From Trifolium pratense (taxonomy: Eukaryota > Streptophyta > Magnoliopsida > Fabales > Fabaceae), in the NCBI RefSeq assembly GCF_020283565.1, contig NC_060059.1, positions 8,191,501-8,255,500 on the forward strand: a stretch of 64,000 nucleotides of DNA, written 5' to 3'. This document shows, piece by piece, positions 49,024 through 58,633 of the stretch. Made by a program: the position numbers and the translations under genes. Under the pieces are notes generated by a model. The model saw only the letters and a program-made list of their open reading frames with translations. It was not told the DNA's origin and ran no database searches. The first letter of the stretch is position 1, and each line of letters starts with the position of its first letter.

Positions 49024-52000
49024 ATGGCGGAAGAAACGAAGTATAATCACACAAAAGTTCCTAAATTTGATGGCTATTACGAGCATTGGGCTATGCTAAT
49101 GGAGAATCTCATTCGATCGAAGGAACTTTGGGGCTTAATTGAACCAGGCATTACGGCGGCGCCACCTGATGCTACAGCTGAACAATTGCAAGCAATTGAA
49201 GCGCTCAAATTGAAAGACTTGAAGGTAAAGAACTACCTCTTTCAATCTATTGATCGTTCCATTATGGAAACGATTCTTGTTCGCACCACATCCAAAGATA
49301 TTTGGGATGCTATGAAACGCAAGTACCAAGGATCCACGAAGGTGAAACGTGCTCACCTGCAAGCATTGAAACGTGAATTTGAAGTTCTTGAAATGAAGGA
49401 TAATGAATCCGTAGAACAGTATTTTTCAAGAACTCTTGCTATTGCAAATCGCATGAGTGCACAGGGCCAAACTCTGCAAGAAGTTGAAGTTGTTGAAAAG
49501 ATCTTGCGATCTATGTCTTCAAAATTCAATTATGTGGTTTGTTCCATAGAGGAATCAAATGATGTTACAGCTATGTCCATTGATAGCTTGCAGAGTAGTT
49601 TGATTGTGCAAGAACAAAGGATGAAGAGACAGACTGAAATTACAGATGAACAAGCTTTGAAAATCTCCAATCCTGAGAAAGGTGCTGGTAGAGGGAGAGG
49701 CAGAAACAATGGTGGTAGAGGTCGTGGCAGAGGAAGGCAAAACAAAGAGTTTGTTGAATGCTTCAAATGCCACAAGCTTGGACACTATCAGAGTGAATGC
49801 CCTGAGTATGAAGGTAATGTTCACTATGCTGAATACAATAGTGTAGAAGAAATGCTGCTTATGTCTAGAACTGATCAAGAATCAAAAGTTAATGCAATTG
49901 AACCATGGTATCTTGATTCTGGGTGTAGTAATCACATGATAGGTCATCAAGATTGGTTCATTGATTTTGATGATAGTTATAGAGATTCAGTCAAACTTGG
50001 TGATGATTCAAGAATGGCTGTGATGGGAAAAGGTAATGTGAGGTTAAAGATTAATGATCTAGTTCATGTCATTACCAATGTGTACTTTGTTCCTGGCTTG
50101 AAAACCAATCTCATTAGCATAGGACAATTGCAGCAAAAGAGAGTCACAGTTATCTTTAAAGATGATTCTTGCAAGATTTATCATGAAGAAAAGGGTTTGC
50201 TGTTCACTACTGCTATGTCTAGCAATAGAATGTATGTGATTTCTGCAACTGTTATCAACCCTAGATGTTTGATGTCTGCAAAGCAAGAATCAACTGTGTT
50301 GTGGCATGGAAGGTATGGTCACTTGCACTTCAAGGGATTGAATACTCTATCCAAGAAACAGATGGTGAAGGGACTACCAGACCTTGAAGAAATAGAAGAT
50401 AATTGTGTTGATTGCTTGGCTGGTAAGCAATCCAGAGACTCTATTCCAAAACAAGCTAATTGGAGAGCATCTGCAAGATTAGAACTGATCCATTCAGACA
50501 TTTGTGGCCCTATTACTCCTCAATCAAATGGAGGAAGCAGGTACTTCATCACATTCACAGATGATTTCAGCAGAAAAACCTGGATATATGTGTTAAAAGA
50601 AAAATCTCTTGCTCTTGACTGTTTTAAATCTTTTAAGGCCCTTGTTGAGAAAGAAGCTAAATGTGCTATACAATGTCTTAGGACAGATAGAGGTGGTGAA
50701 TATACCTCTAATGCCTTTAGTGACTTCTGCAGTAAGGAAGGGATTAAAAGGCAACTGACTGCAGCTTATACTCCACAGCAAAATGGAGTATCTGAGAGGA
50801 AAAATAGAACATTACTGAACATTGTCAGAAGTATGATTCATGCAAGAAGTGTCCCAAAGAGATTTTGGCCTGAGGCAATTAAATGGGCAACTTATGTGAT
50901 GAACAGGAGTCCTACACTTAGTGTGAAAGATATGACACCAGAGGAAGCATGGAGTGGGAGGAAGCCATCTGTGCATCATTTTAAAGTTTTTGGATGTGTG
51001 GCTCATGTGCATATTCATGACAGTCAAAGAAAGAAGTTAGATGACAAGAGCAAAAAGTGTGTTTTGCTTGGTGTTAGTGAAGAGTCTAAGGCATATAAGC
51101 TTTATGACCCTATTGAAAATAAAATCATAATAAGTAGAGATGTGATCTTTGAAGAATCAAAGAGCTGGAATTGGAATAAGCCAAAGAAACCAGCTAGAAA
51201 TGACAATGACTGGGAAGAGATTGAGTCAGCAGATGGAAGTATTGCTGAGAATCCAGTTGATACTAATGAACAAGCTACAGCTATCAACAATGAAAATGTG
51301 GTAAATGAAACATCTAGTGATAGTGAAGCTGAGAGAAGTTCTCCTCTTGGCCCAAGGATAAGAAAACCATCTGTTAGATTGAATGACTATGTAATTGGTC
51401 AAGCTGCAGAAATTGATGAAGATGAGTTGGAACTGCACAATCTTGCAGTGATTAACACTAACAATGATCCAATTACTTACAATGAAGCAGTGAAACATGA
51501 AGTTTGGAGACAGGCAATGGATGTTGAAATAGAGTCAATCAAGAATAATGATACCTGGGAGCTCACTACTCTACCAGCTGGCTGTAACTCCATTGGTGTA
51601 AAGTGGATATATAAGACAAAGTATAATGAGAAGGGAGAAATTGATAAGTACAAAGCAAGATTGGTGGCTAAGGGATACACACAGAAGCATGGCATAGACT
51701 ATCATGAAGTCTTTGCACCAGTTGCAAGATGGGACACTATCAGATCCATTCTAGCATTTGCAGCTAATAATGGATGGAAGATTTTTCAATTAGATGTTAA
51801 ATCTGCTTTCTTACATGGTGAATTGACTGAGAACATCTATGTGAGTCAGCCATTAGGGTATATCAGCAAGGATAAGTCCATGGTGTATAGATTGAAGAAG
51901 GCCTTGTATGGATTGAAGCAAGCTCCAAGGGCTTGGTACAGCAAAATTGAGTCTTACTTCAGTGCAGAAAAATTTGAGAAATGTCCATATGAGCATACCT

Positions 52001-53013
52001 TATTTGTCAAATATGGTATGAAGAATGAGATTTTGTTGGTAAGTTTGTATGTAGATGATTTGATCTACACTGGAAACAATAAAAAATTGATGGATGAATT
52101 TAAGTCATCTATGAAGAAAAGGTTTGCTATGACAGATTTGGGAAAAATGAGATTCTTTCTTGGTGTGGAAGTTAATCAAGATAGCAATGGAATTTTCATC
52201 ACTCAGCAGAAATATGCAGCAGAAATCCTGTCTAGGTTTGGAATGGAACATTGTAATCAAGTGAATAGCCCTATAGTTCCTGGTTGCAAGCTAGTTAAAG
52301 ATGAAACTGAGCAAGGGACAGATGCAACTGTCTATAAGCAAATGATAGGGTGTCTAATGTATCTACTAGCCACAAGGCCTGACTTGGCCTATTCAGTATG
52401 TTTGGTGGCAAGGTTCATGGAAAGGCCAACTGAGATGCATGTGACTGCTGTGAAGAGAATTATGAGATATCTGAAAGGTACTTTAGGATTTGGAATTCTG
52501 TACAAGTCTAATTCCAAGTCTGATTTGTGTTTGAAAGGGTGGTGTGACTCAGATTATGCTGGTGATTTAGATGATAGGAAGAGCACTACAGGTTTTGTGT
52601 TCATGTTGGGAGGTAGTGCTATTTCTTGGTCCTCTAAAAAACAACCAATTGTGACTTTGTCAACCACTGAAGCAGAGCATGTCTCAGCTGCAGCCTGTGC
52701 CTGTCAAGGAATTTGGTTGAAGAATGTGCTGAATTACTTGAAGATGAAGCAATCAGAGTGCATTTTGATCTATTGTGACAACAGCTCCTCAATTAAGCTT
52801 TCAAAGAATCCTATTATGCATGGAAGATCAAAGCACATTGATGTTAGATTTCACTTCCTTAGAGACCTCACTAAGGATGAAACTATTGAGTTGGTTCACT
52901 GCAGGAGTGAAGAGCAGTTAGCAGATCTGCTCACTAAGCCTTTGAAGCTGGAGTCCTTTTGCAAATTAAGGGAGGGCTTAGGCATGTGTGATGTTAATAG
53001 CTTGATACATTGA
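49024..53013 (+). CDS. Copia Gag-Pol polyprotein
   Basis: 1329 residues in one frame. The gag/UBN2-like region covers residues 1-240. A CCHC zinc knuckle (CFKCHKLGHYQSEC) lies at about 246-259 after an Arg/Gly-rich stretch. The aspartic protease core WYLDSGCSNHM has its Asp at 298. The integrase zinc-binding region begins at about 428 (HGRYGHLHF, then CVDCLAGKQ) and the catalytic core has RTDRGGEYTS and PQQNGVSERKNRT. The reverse transcriptase contains KARLVAKGYTQ, FQLDVKSAFLHGEL and YVDD at 1009-1012. RNase H includes WCDSDYAGD and TLSTTEAEH near 1211 (the usual EAEY is EAEH here). The domain order (protease-integrase-RT-RNase H) is diagnostic of Ty1-copia. All catalytic landmarks are present, so autonomous activity is possible. 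Confidence 0.96.
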   Translation: MAEETKYNHTKVPKFDGYYEHWAMLMENLIRSKELWGLIEPGITAAPPDATAEQLQAIEALKLKDLKVKNYLFQSIDRSIMETILVRTTSKDIWDAMKRKYQGSTKVKRAHLQALKREFEVLEMKDNESVEQYFSRTLAIANRMSAQGQTLQEVEVVEKILRSMSSKFNYVVCSIEESNDVTAMSIDSLQSSLIVQEQRMKRQTEITDEQALKISNPEKGAGRGRGRNNGGRGRGRGRQNKEFVECFKCHKLGHYQSECPEYEGNVHYAEYNSVEEMLLMSRTDQESKVNAIEPWYLDSGCSNHMIGHQDWFIDFDDSYRDSVKLGDDSRMAVMGKGNVRLKINDLVHVITNVYFVPGLKTNLISIGQLQQKRVTVIFKDDSCKIYHEEKGLLFTTAMSSNRMYVISATVINPRCLMSAKQESTVLWHGRYGHLHFKGLNTLSKKQMVKGLPDLEEIEDNCVDCLAGKQSRDSIPKQANWRASARLELIHSDICGPITPQSNGGSRYFITFTDDFSRKTWIYVLKEKSLALDCFKSFKALVEKEAKCAIQCLRTDRGGEYTSNAFSDFCSKEGIKRQLTAAYTPQQNGVSERKNRTLLNIVRSMIHARSVPKRFWPEAIKWATYVMNRSPTLSVKDMTPEEAWSGRKPSVHHFKVFGCVAHVHIHDSQRKKLDDKSKKCVLLGVSEESKAYKLYDPIENKIIISRDVIFEESKSWNWNKPKKPARNDNDWEEIESADGSIAENPVDTNEQATAINNENVVNETSSDSEAERSSPLGPRIRKPSVRLNDYVIGQAAEIDEDELELHNLAVINTNNDPITYNEAVKHEVWRQAMDVEIESIKNNDTWELTTLPAGCNSIGVKWIYKTKYNEKGEIDKYKARLVAKGYTQKHGIDYHEVFAPVARWDTIRSILAFAANNGWKIFQLDVKSAFLHGELTENIYVSQPLGYISKDKSMVYRLKKALYGLKQAPRAWYSKIESYFSAEKFEKCPYEHTLFVKYGMKNEILLVSLYVDDLIYTGNNKKLMDEFKSSMKKRFAMTDLGKMRFFLGVEVNQDSNGIFITQQKYAAEILSRFGMEHCNQVNSPIVPGCKLVKDETEQGTDATVYKQMIGCLMYLLATRPDLAYSVCLVARFMERPTEMHVTAVKRIMRYLKGTLGFGILYKSNSKSDLCLKGWCDSDYAGDLDDRKSTTGFVFMLGGSAISWSSKKQPIVTLSTTEAEHVSAAACACQGIWLKNVLNYLKMKQSECILIYCDNSSSIKLSKNPIMHGRSKHIDVRFHFLRDLTKDETIELVHCRSEEQLADLLTKPLKLESFCKLREGLGMCDVNSLIH

Positions 53014-53465
53014 ACATTTGGTTTGTGTTTTTTTTGTATTTGTATGTGTTCAAATAAGGGAGGGTATGTTAGGAATGGTTAGCTTGTATGATAAGAAATT
53101 GGCTGCAGCCTAAGCCATGCCTGCTGGCCTGCAGTGTGCGCGCGCGCCTAAGCCTGGCCTGCCTTGCCTTGCCTGCAGGCTTGCACAGCCAACTGGTTGG
53201 CTTGGACTGCAAGCTATTGTACTTTGCCTATAAAAGGCCTCTTGATCAATGAATAAGATGAGCTGATTACCCCTAAAAACAACTGGTAACTAACATTGCT
53301 GAGAGATATGCACTGTCCTCGGTTTGTTCTGAGGAAGCACTAATTTGGTTATCCTCTTTACTAAAGTAGGAATCTCCCATTTTTTGATTAGCACTAATGA
53401 CTTTTTTTTTCTTTCTTTAGTTGTTGGTATGATTGCTTGATTATTTTCATATCGACATTGTGATC

Positions 53466-53475
53466 TTTTTATAGG
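53466..53475 (-). promoter_or_regulatory. TATA box of OMT2
   Basis: Minus-strand gcctataaaaagatc about 86 bp upstream of the OMT2 ATG at 53380, conserved with OMT1. The flanking upstream DNA is also recognisably paralogous. Confidence 0.55.
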
Positions 53476-53499
53476 CAAAATAAAAGCATATACCTCCAA

Positions 53500-54204
53500 A
53501 TCTAAGACTTTGTACTTCTTTGTCGTTTGTGGTAGGAAGATTGACCTGCTCTGCTCCTTATGGTTTTGAGTTGTATGAAACGGTGCGTCTTAGTCATCTC
53601 TAGTACGTGGAATTATAAAAACATCCCATTTCCAATAATTTGAAGCATTTTTCATGAACTACTATCATTTTATAATATTTGTCAATTTAATGGGTTGCAC
53701 GTTTGAGCCTACCCAGCTAATAGCCTTTTATTTTTGAAAAATACTTAAAATTGTCATGAATATATTTGGTCACTGCATTCGATCACACTCACGTAAATAT
53801 ACATATTATTTAACTATTTTTCTTTCTACTTTTTATCACACATGTGTGATCAAATAGAGTGATCAAATCCTTGTGACCACCTAATTAAGACTTACTCGTT
53901 ATTTTATAAATTTAGTGTTTATTAATTGTGTAGGATTTAATTTATGGTGAACAATCTGGTAGTAGTAGCTTATAGGGAAAAAATTCAATCAGATGTCATA
54001 TTTTCATATTAATTTTTGTTTAAAAATTCATGTTTAAAAATGATTTTTGTCTATAAGCACCTGTGACAATAATGTAAATTGGGCACCAAAAAATTTACCT
54101 TATAATTTATATGGTCGGTCAATGTAAAATTATTTTCACATTCATTTAATTATGAGTTATTGTAGTTTAATTTATTTATTGTTCTTTCCCTTTTCAATGT
54201 AGAA
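53500..54204. other. OMT2 upstream DNA, no gene seen
   Basis: The proximal 200 bp (tcctt-tgg, ggaattataaaaacatccca, aataatttgaagcattttt) is similar to the OMT1 upstream region. The rest is AT-rich. Confidence 0.45.
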
Positions 54205-54483
54205 CTCTTGGATATGTTTGAATATTGATGGAATGAGATGTAATGTAATGGAATGGAAAGGGATCGAATAAAATAATGTTATATTGTTTGGATTCGAAAA
54301 ATAATAATAGAATGGAATGTAATAGGATGAAATTAATTTCATCTCATACCATCACTTACCTTCAATTTTGTTCCTCTCATTTCTAAAATATCCAAACAAT
54401 GAAATGGTAGATTTATTCCACTCGCTTCATTCTATTTCACTCCGCTCCATTCCATTGTATTTCATCAATCCAAACAGAGTCTA
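54205..54483. mobile_element. MITE with tttg-att-gatggaatg arms (full copy)
   Basis: The left arm ggatatgtttgaatattgat and the right arm atttcatcaatccaaacaga are inverted. The interior matches the truncated copy at 2830 (cttcaattttgttcctctc, tatccaaacaat). About 280 bp, non-coding. Confidence 0.65.
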
Positions 54484-55225
54484 AGTTCGTGGTCTTGATA
54501 AATTTATAGTCTATCAAGTACATTTTTTTTGAGTGGGCACAAATATTTGAACACGTCAAACACAAAAAAAAAAGAACAAATAATTGTGTCCACAAAAAAA
54601 TTACTTCCATTAAGTACTAAAAACTAAATATAATGTGGAGTAAAATATTTACGTGTGCCTCTATAACTATTTGTGAGATTTATCTTATATGAAAATTTTT
54701 GAAGTGTTGGGTCTAAGAGATTAATAAGTGTATTGCATTTTATTTAATTGTGCTAAAACTTCTATCTTATCTTAGCGGAATAGCTTTATTTGCTACCTGA
54801 TTTGGGACAAGTAGAATTAATTAATTAGAGTTGACAAAAAAAAAAGAATTAATTTATTAGAAGTAACAATTTAAATATAATTTCCGGATGAGCAAAACTT
54901 TTTTTTTTTTTTGACTTAAGCAAAACTAGTTTTAGGTGTGCATGAGATCCACAATTTTTTTTTGTTAATGTACAAAGAAAAAGACTTTGTTAATTAAAAT
55001 ATATTATAATTACATTTGTTGTTCTAGTTTTTCTACTTACACCTGAAATTTTCAAAAGTTTACTTTGGGCGGAAAGATTTATTCAAAGTAAACTTTTAGG
55101 AGGTAAATGGGTGTGGAAAAAAATTCAAAATGGTTAAACAATTCGTTCATACTTGTTGTGACATAAAGTTATCTCTAATCTTTCAAAGAATCAAAATGTA
55201 GTGAAAAAACAGAGGTGCACAAAGT

Positions 55226-55402
55226 GAAAACTTCTCAACCCACCACAACATTTTTCCCCTACCTCCAAAAAATTCGAAAAACGTTTTCCGAACTTTTTAT
55301 AGTGTAAATTTTACATTAGAAAAACATTTCGGAATGTATTTTCCGAATTTTTTTTTGCGCTAGGGGTAGGTGAGAAATGTTGTGGTGGGTTGAGAAGTTT
55401 TC
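55226..55402. mobile_element. 177-bp foldback element
   Basis: Perfect outer arms GAAAACTTCTCAACCCACCA and complement, flanked by gcacaaagt and ggacaaagt (8 of 9). The interior contains two further palindromes of the ttcgaaaaacgttttccgaa and catttcggaatg type. A 9-bp target suggests a Mutator-like origin. Confidence 0.7.
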
Positions 55403-55810
55403 GGACAAAGTTGTTCATATAGACGAATAGTTCCTACACATGTCAAGAAGGCCCAACCCATAGGAAGCCAGTTGGTCCCAGACTAATAACCCTCTTTTGC
55501 AAGTCAATATCATTCAAAGTACCAAAATGTACTTTTAATAATTTTTTTTTTCCTTTCAAAAATAGTGTATTTTTTTGTCGTAATACACAGCCAAAAACAT
55601 GTTTCCCGATAAACTAGGGATGACAATTTGACCCATATTTAATGGGTACTCATAATAGGTAGTGTAAAAACTCACATTTTGGATATGAATATATGTAATT
55701 ACCCAAAAATATGAGCGGATATGAGTGGAGGAACAGTTGTACGGGTACCTTAGTACCCACCCCGCCTCATACCAACATAATATATTTATTTATTTTAATT
55801 ATATTATTAA

Positions 55811-55893
55811 GGTGAAAAAATTGGTGTACACTTGAACCCGAGACTTTGCATATAACATGCAATGTCTCTATCAATTGAGCTATGCTCACGGGC
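55811..55893 (-). repeat. SINE with tRNA-like head (not a tRNA gene)
   Basis: The minus strand reads gcccgtgagcatagctcaat, tgatagagacattgcatg and cgggttcaagtgtacacc. A- and B-box order fits a legume SINE head. It lacks a proper acceptor stem and a 3' discriminator context. Confidence 0.6.
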
Positions 55894-56182
55894 AAAAAAA
55901 ATTATTCAAGAATCGGACAAAAGTGTGGTTGCTTAATAAAAAAAAAAAGTAACATATATGTCGAACTTGCATAAATCAAAGAAATACTCTATGTAACTTT
56001 GATTTACTTTTACATAGATATGCATATATTCAATTAGCCCACACAACTCCTCATCACAAAATAAAAACAATTATAAACTCCAACCTAGTTAACAAGACAA
56101 TTTTTCTTATAAAGAAAAAAAAAACACGAATTGGTACTCTTACCAAAAAGCCAATAGCAACATCACCAAAATAATCATAGAA

Positions 56183-56539
56183 TTAGAGTATTTTCCTTCT
56201 TTGTTTAAAATGAGAATTGTTGATGGAAAGAAGTTTCTTTAAACCCTTCCACATACTAGGCTTATTATTGGTTATATTACCAATTTTTAAGGATCTATAA
56301 TCAACAATCTCCTCATTGAAAACCTCCCACAATAAATCCATAGGAACCTCTTCATCATCTTCTCTTGGTATTTTCTTTCCATTTTGTATAGATGAAAAAC
56401 TCTTATTTTGGCCCTTAGAATCCTCCAAATTTTCTTCATAGCAATCTTTTTTATCCCTTAGGACATGTTGGTAGGAATTATTAGAAGATGATTGATTCGA
56501 AAGAGGAGGTGAATCAATGATAGAGTCTTCTGTTCCCAT
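56183..56539 (-). CDS. Small acidic protein of unknown function, paralogue 1
   Basis: 118 residues from ATG 56539 (MGTEDSIIDSPPL). The central Ser-rich and acidic part contains KSFSSIQNGKKIPREDDEEV and then PMDLLWEVFNEE, the most conserved block. The C terminus is basic (KQRRKIL). It is similar along its length to the protein at 58211-58633, with two internal deletions relative to it (about 11 residues after MGTED and several before KPSM). The EVPMDLLW-FNEE phrase resembles short uncharacterised plant proteins sometimes labelled kinase-regulator-like; that link is weak. No signal peptide or membrane segment. An adjoining open frame at 56560-56811 (DELEKILVKLVHILEREK) in another frame may be a coiled-coil exon remnant. 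Confidence 0.6.
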   Translation of the reverse strand: MGTEDSIIDSPPLSNQSSSNNSYQHVLRDKKDCYEENLEDSKGQNKSFSSIQNGKKIPREDDEEVPMDLLWEVFNEEIVDYRSLKIGNITNNKPSMWKGLKKLLSINNSHFKQRRKIL

Positions 56540-57169
56540 TTTCCTTGGTGGATAATTGATCAAACAATGTATGAAAATATATGGAGATCAGATTGAAAGA
56601 CGTTTGAATATGAAATATTAATTTTTTTAGGCACAATAGTAATACTTTTGGAGGAATCGAAGCTCTCACAATCCGCAACATTAGTTGCTCCATGATTCTT
56701 TTCAACCCCACTTCCCTGTGATATGGCCTGCAACTTCTCTCTTTCCAATATGTGCACTAGCTTTACCAAAATCTTCTCCAATTCATCTCTGTTTTCCCCT
56801 ATAATATTCAAATTTTAACTCCAAATATAACAAAAAATTCTGATGGTTAAAATTTTAAAAATTAATAAGGTTTTTGGTCGACCACTTACACTTAATGACA
56901 TCCACAATTCAGTCAACTAAAACTAACGTTTTTTTTTGTAAAAAAGTGACAGATGTGTTTTTAAAGGATCAATCCGAACTTTTTTTTAAGGGACTATTGT
57001 GAAATCTAAAATATTTTTAAAGGACCAATAGAAAAAATACCTTTAATGTAGTATTATTTGATATAGTAACGACACTCTTTTTCTTAGTGGGCTTTTAAGA
57101 CCCTAATAACACACACAGCCCGCAGGTTCAAGGCACCGATATTTTTATTTTTATTTTTATTTTTTAAAA

Positions 57170-57275
57170 AAATTGTTATATTTTTGGTTTACAGTGTTGG
57201 CAATGATGATCGAACCTAAGACCTCATGCATACTATCCAACTCCCTCACTATTAGACCAAACCTAGTGGTTTTAA
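57170..57275 (-). repeat. SINE-like element with A and B boxes
   Basis: The minus strand has tggtctaatagtgagggagt and then aggttcgatc about 35 bp later, followed by T-rich DNA on the plus strand. Weak but typical pol III box spacing. No target duplication was seen. Confidence 0.4.
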
Positions 57276-57576
57276 GGCACAAATATCATTCAAAGTATTT
57301 ATATCAAATTGTTTTAAAAAAAAAGTATTTATACCAAATTAAAATTTTAGACGGTTTCTCGATCGATCTTTTATATGATCAAATTTGTCGAAACACGCTG
57401 TCAAAAATGTACTTCTGATAGTTTATTTTCTATCATGATACATGATACACTACCGAAAAACACGATAAATCCATACGTTTTTTTGGAGCGGACGAGAAAG
57501 CATCTAAAAATTTTATTCATCAATCTTTTTTCAAGTAGCCTTATCTTCCCAAGAGTACACTTAAAATGAAGAAATG

Positions 57577-57628
57577 CCCCCCCCCCCCCCCCCACCCCCC
57601 CACCCCCCCACCCCCCACTTTCCCCCCC
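57577..57628. repeat. C-rich microsatellite
   Basis: A run of 17 or more C, followed by several acccccc units and ending in a C run. The minus strand is G-rich and could form a G-quadruplex; the plus strand could form an i-motif. The poly-Gly frame across it is not a gene. Confidence 0.8.
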
Positions 57629-57639
57629 TTTACTAGATA

Positions 57640-58210
57640 ACAAAACATGATTGGGTTTTAAGGCAAGATGCTATATATAACAATTCATTCCATTGTTGTG
57701 GTTGAATTTTTCAAATTCAGAACAGAGGCTATCCACCAACAAGAGTTGAACCACCTTTTCTATGGATCACTTTGTCAAAACCAATTTCATTTAAACATAA
57801 ACATACATAATTATTACTTAATTTCATCTAATCCCAAGCCTTTAGGAACAAATTTTTCTCAAATACAAGCAAAATTTATAGGCAAGGGAAATTATTCTTA
57901 GTCCAAAGGAAGAAAACTAAACCAAATACAAGCAACTAATATACAAATATGCATAATCAATTGGAGTCCAAAAGATTTAAGAACAGTACAAAAGTGTGGT
58001 TGCTAAATAAAAAAGGTACATATATATTGAACTTTCATTCACTTTTACAAAGCTCCTAATCATAAATCATAAAATAAAAACAATTATAAACTCCTACCTA
58101 ATTAACAAGACAATTTTTTCTTATAAAAAAAGAAAAAGAAAAGAAAAGAAAAGATGAATTAGTACTCTTACCCAAAATCCAATAGTATGATCACCAAAAT
58201 AATCATAGAA
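57640..58210. repeat. Spacer and duplicated 3' flank between the two small-protein paralogues
   Basis: 57950-58210 is similar to 55900-56180 (aaaagtgtggttgct, acaatt-ataaactcc, ttagtactcttac/ttggtactcttac, caccaaaataatcatagaat). The duplication unit is therefore about 2.05 kb and includes the 3' flank. Confidence 0.65.
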
Positions 58211-58633
58211 TTAGAGTATTCTCCTTCTTGGTTTACCATGAGAATTGTTAATGAAAAAAAGTTTCTTTAAAACCTTCAACATAACCAACATACTAGGCTT
58301 ATTCTTGGTTTGAATAAGAGCATTATTGGTTATATTACCAATTCTTAATGATCTATATTCAACAACCTCCTCATTGAAAACCTCCCACAATAAATCCATA
58401 GGAACCTCTTCATCATCTTCTCTTGTTATTTTCTTACCATTTTGTATAGATGAAAAGCTCTTCCTTTGGCCCTTAGGGTCCAAATTTTCTTCATGGCAAT
58501 TTTTTTGATCCCCTAGGACATGTTGGTAGGAACCATTAGAAGATGTTGATGATTGATTCCAAAGAGGAGGTGAATCAATGATATATGAAAAAGTGTCATT
58601 AATTCTTGGGAAACTAAAGTCTTCTGTTCCCAT
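58211..58633 (-). CDS. Small acidic protein of unknown function, paralogue 2
   Basis: 140 residues from ATG 58633 (MGTEDFSFPRINDTFSYIID). It carries the same KSFSSIQNGKK, REDDEEVPMDLLWEVFNEE and YRSL-IGNITNN blocks as its neighbour and the same basic end (RRRIL). It is the longer and probably ancestral form. An in-frame upstream start at 58660 is possible, but the paralogue supports MGTED. No domain I can name with confidence. The tandem arrangement, same orientation and shared flanks show a recent local duplication. Confidence 0.65.
   Translation of the reverse strand: MGTEDFSFPRINDTFSYIIDSPPLWNQSSTSSNGSYQHVLGDQKNCHEENLDPKGQRKSFSSIQNGKKITREDDEEVPMDLLWEVFNEEVVEYRSLRIGNITNNALIQTKNKPSMLVMLKVLKKLFFINNSHGKPRRRIL

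Larger units (their letters stand above)
48656..53282 (+). mobile_element. Ty1-copia LTR retrotransposon, young and coding-intact
   Basis: The LTRs are 48656-48877 and 53067-53282, starting TGTTAGGAATGG. They look identical except for one 6-bp difference (an extra ctaagc in the 5' LTR). A primer-binding site tggtatcag (48882) matches the initiator-Met tRNA 3' end type, and a polypurine tract aagggaggg lies just before the 3' LTR. The flanks gtggt and ctggt are consistent with a 5-bp target duplication with one substitution. The single 1329-codon frame is unbroken. It lies in exon 1 of OMT2, antisense to it. Confidence 0.95.
46142..53380 (-). pseudogene. Isoliquiritigenin 2'-O-methyltransferase-like gene (OMT2), split by a copia retrotransposon
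   Basis: The start codon is at 53380. Exon 1 is in two pieces, 53283-53380 and 48309-48655, separated by the copia element. Exons 2-4 are 47674-47987, 47070-47134 and 46142-46444, all with GT-AG sites and open frames. Exon 2 keeps LVDVGGGSG and exon 4 has GVCHNWSDEKC, so the SAM site and catalytic His are preserved. Differences from OMT1 include loss of one codon in exon 1, A-to-G before VCHNW and Met-to-Ala at the start of exon 2. Apart from the insertion I see no stop or frameshift, so inactivation is recent. A minor transcript removing the element by splicing is conceivable but unlikely. Confidence 0.9.

Noticed and set aside
49135..51695. Minus-strand frames inside the copia element
   Set aside because: Shadows of the intact polyprotein frame.
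55811..55893. tRNA-like sequence with A and B boxes
   Set aside because: It does not close a full cloverleaf with an acceptor stem and matches the head of a SINE.
57401..57643. Minus-strand frame with poly-glycine
   Set aside because: Created by the C-rich microsatellite.
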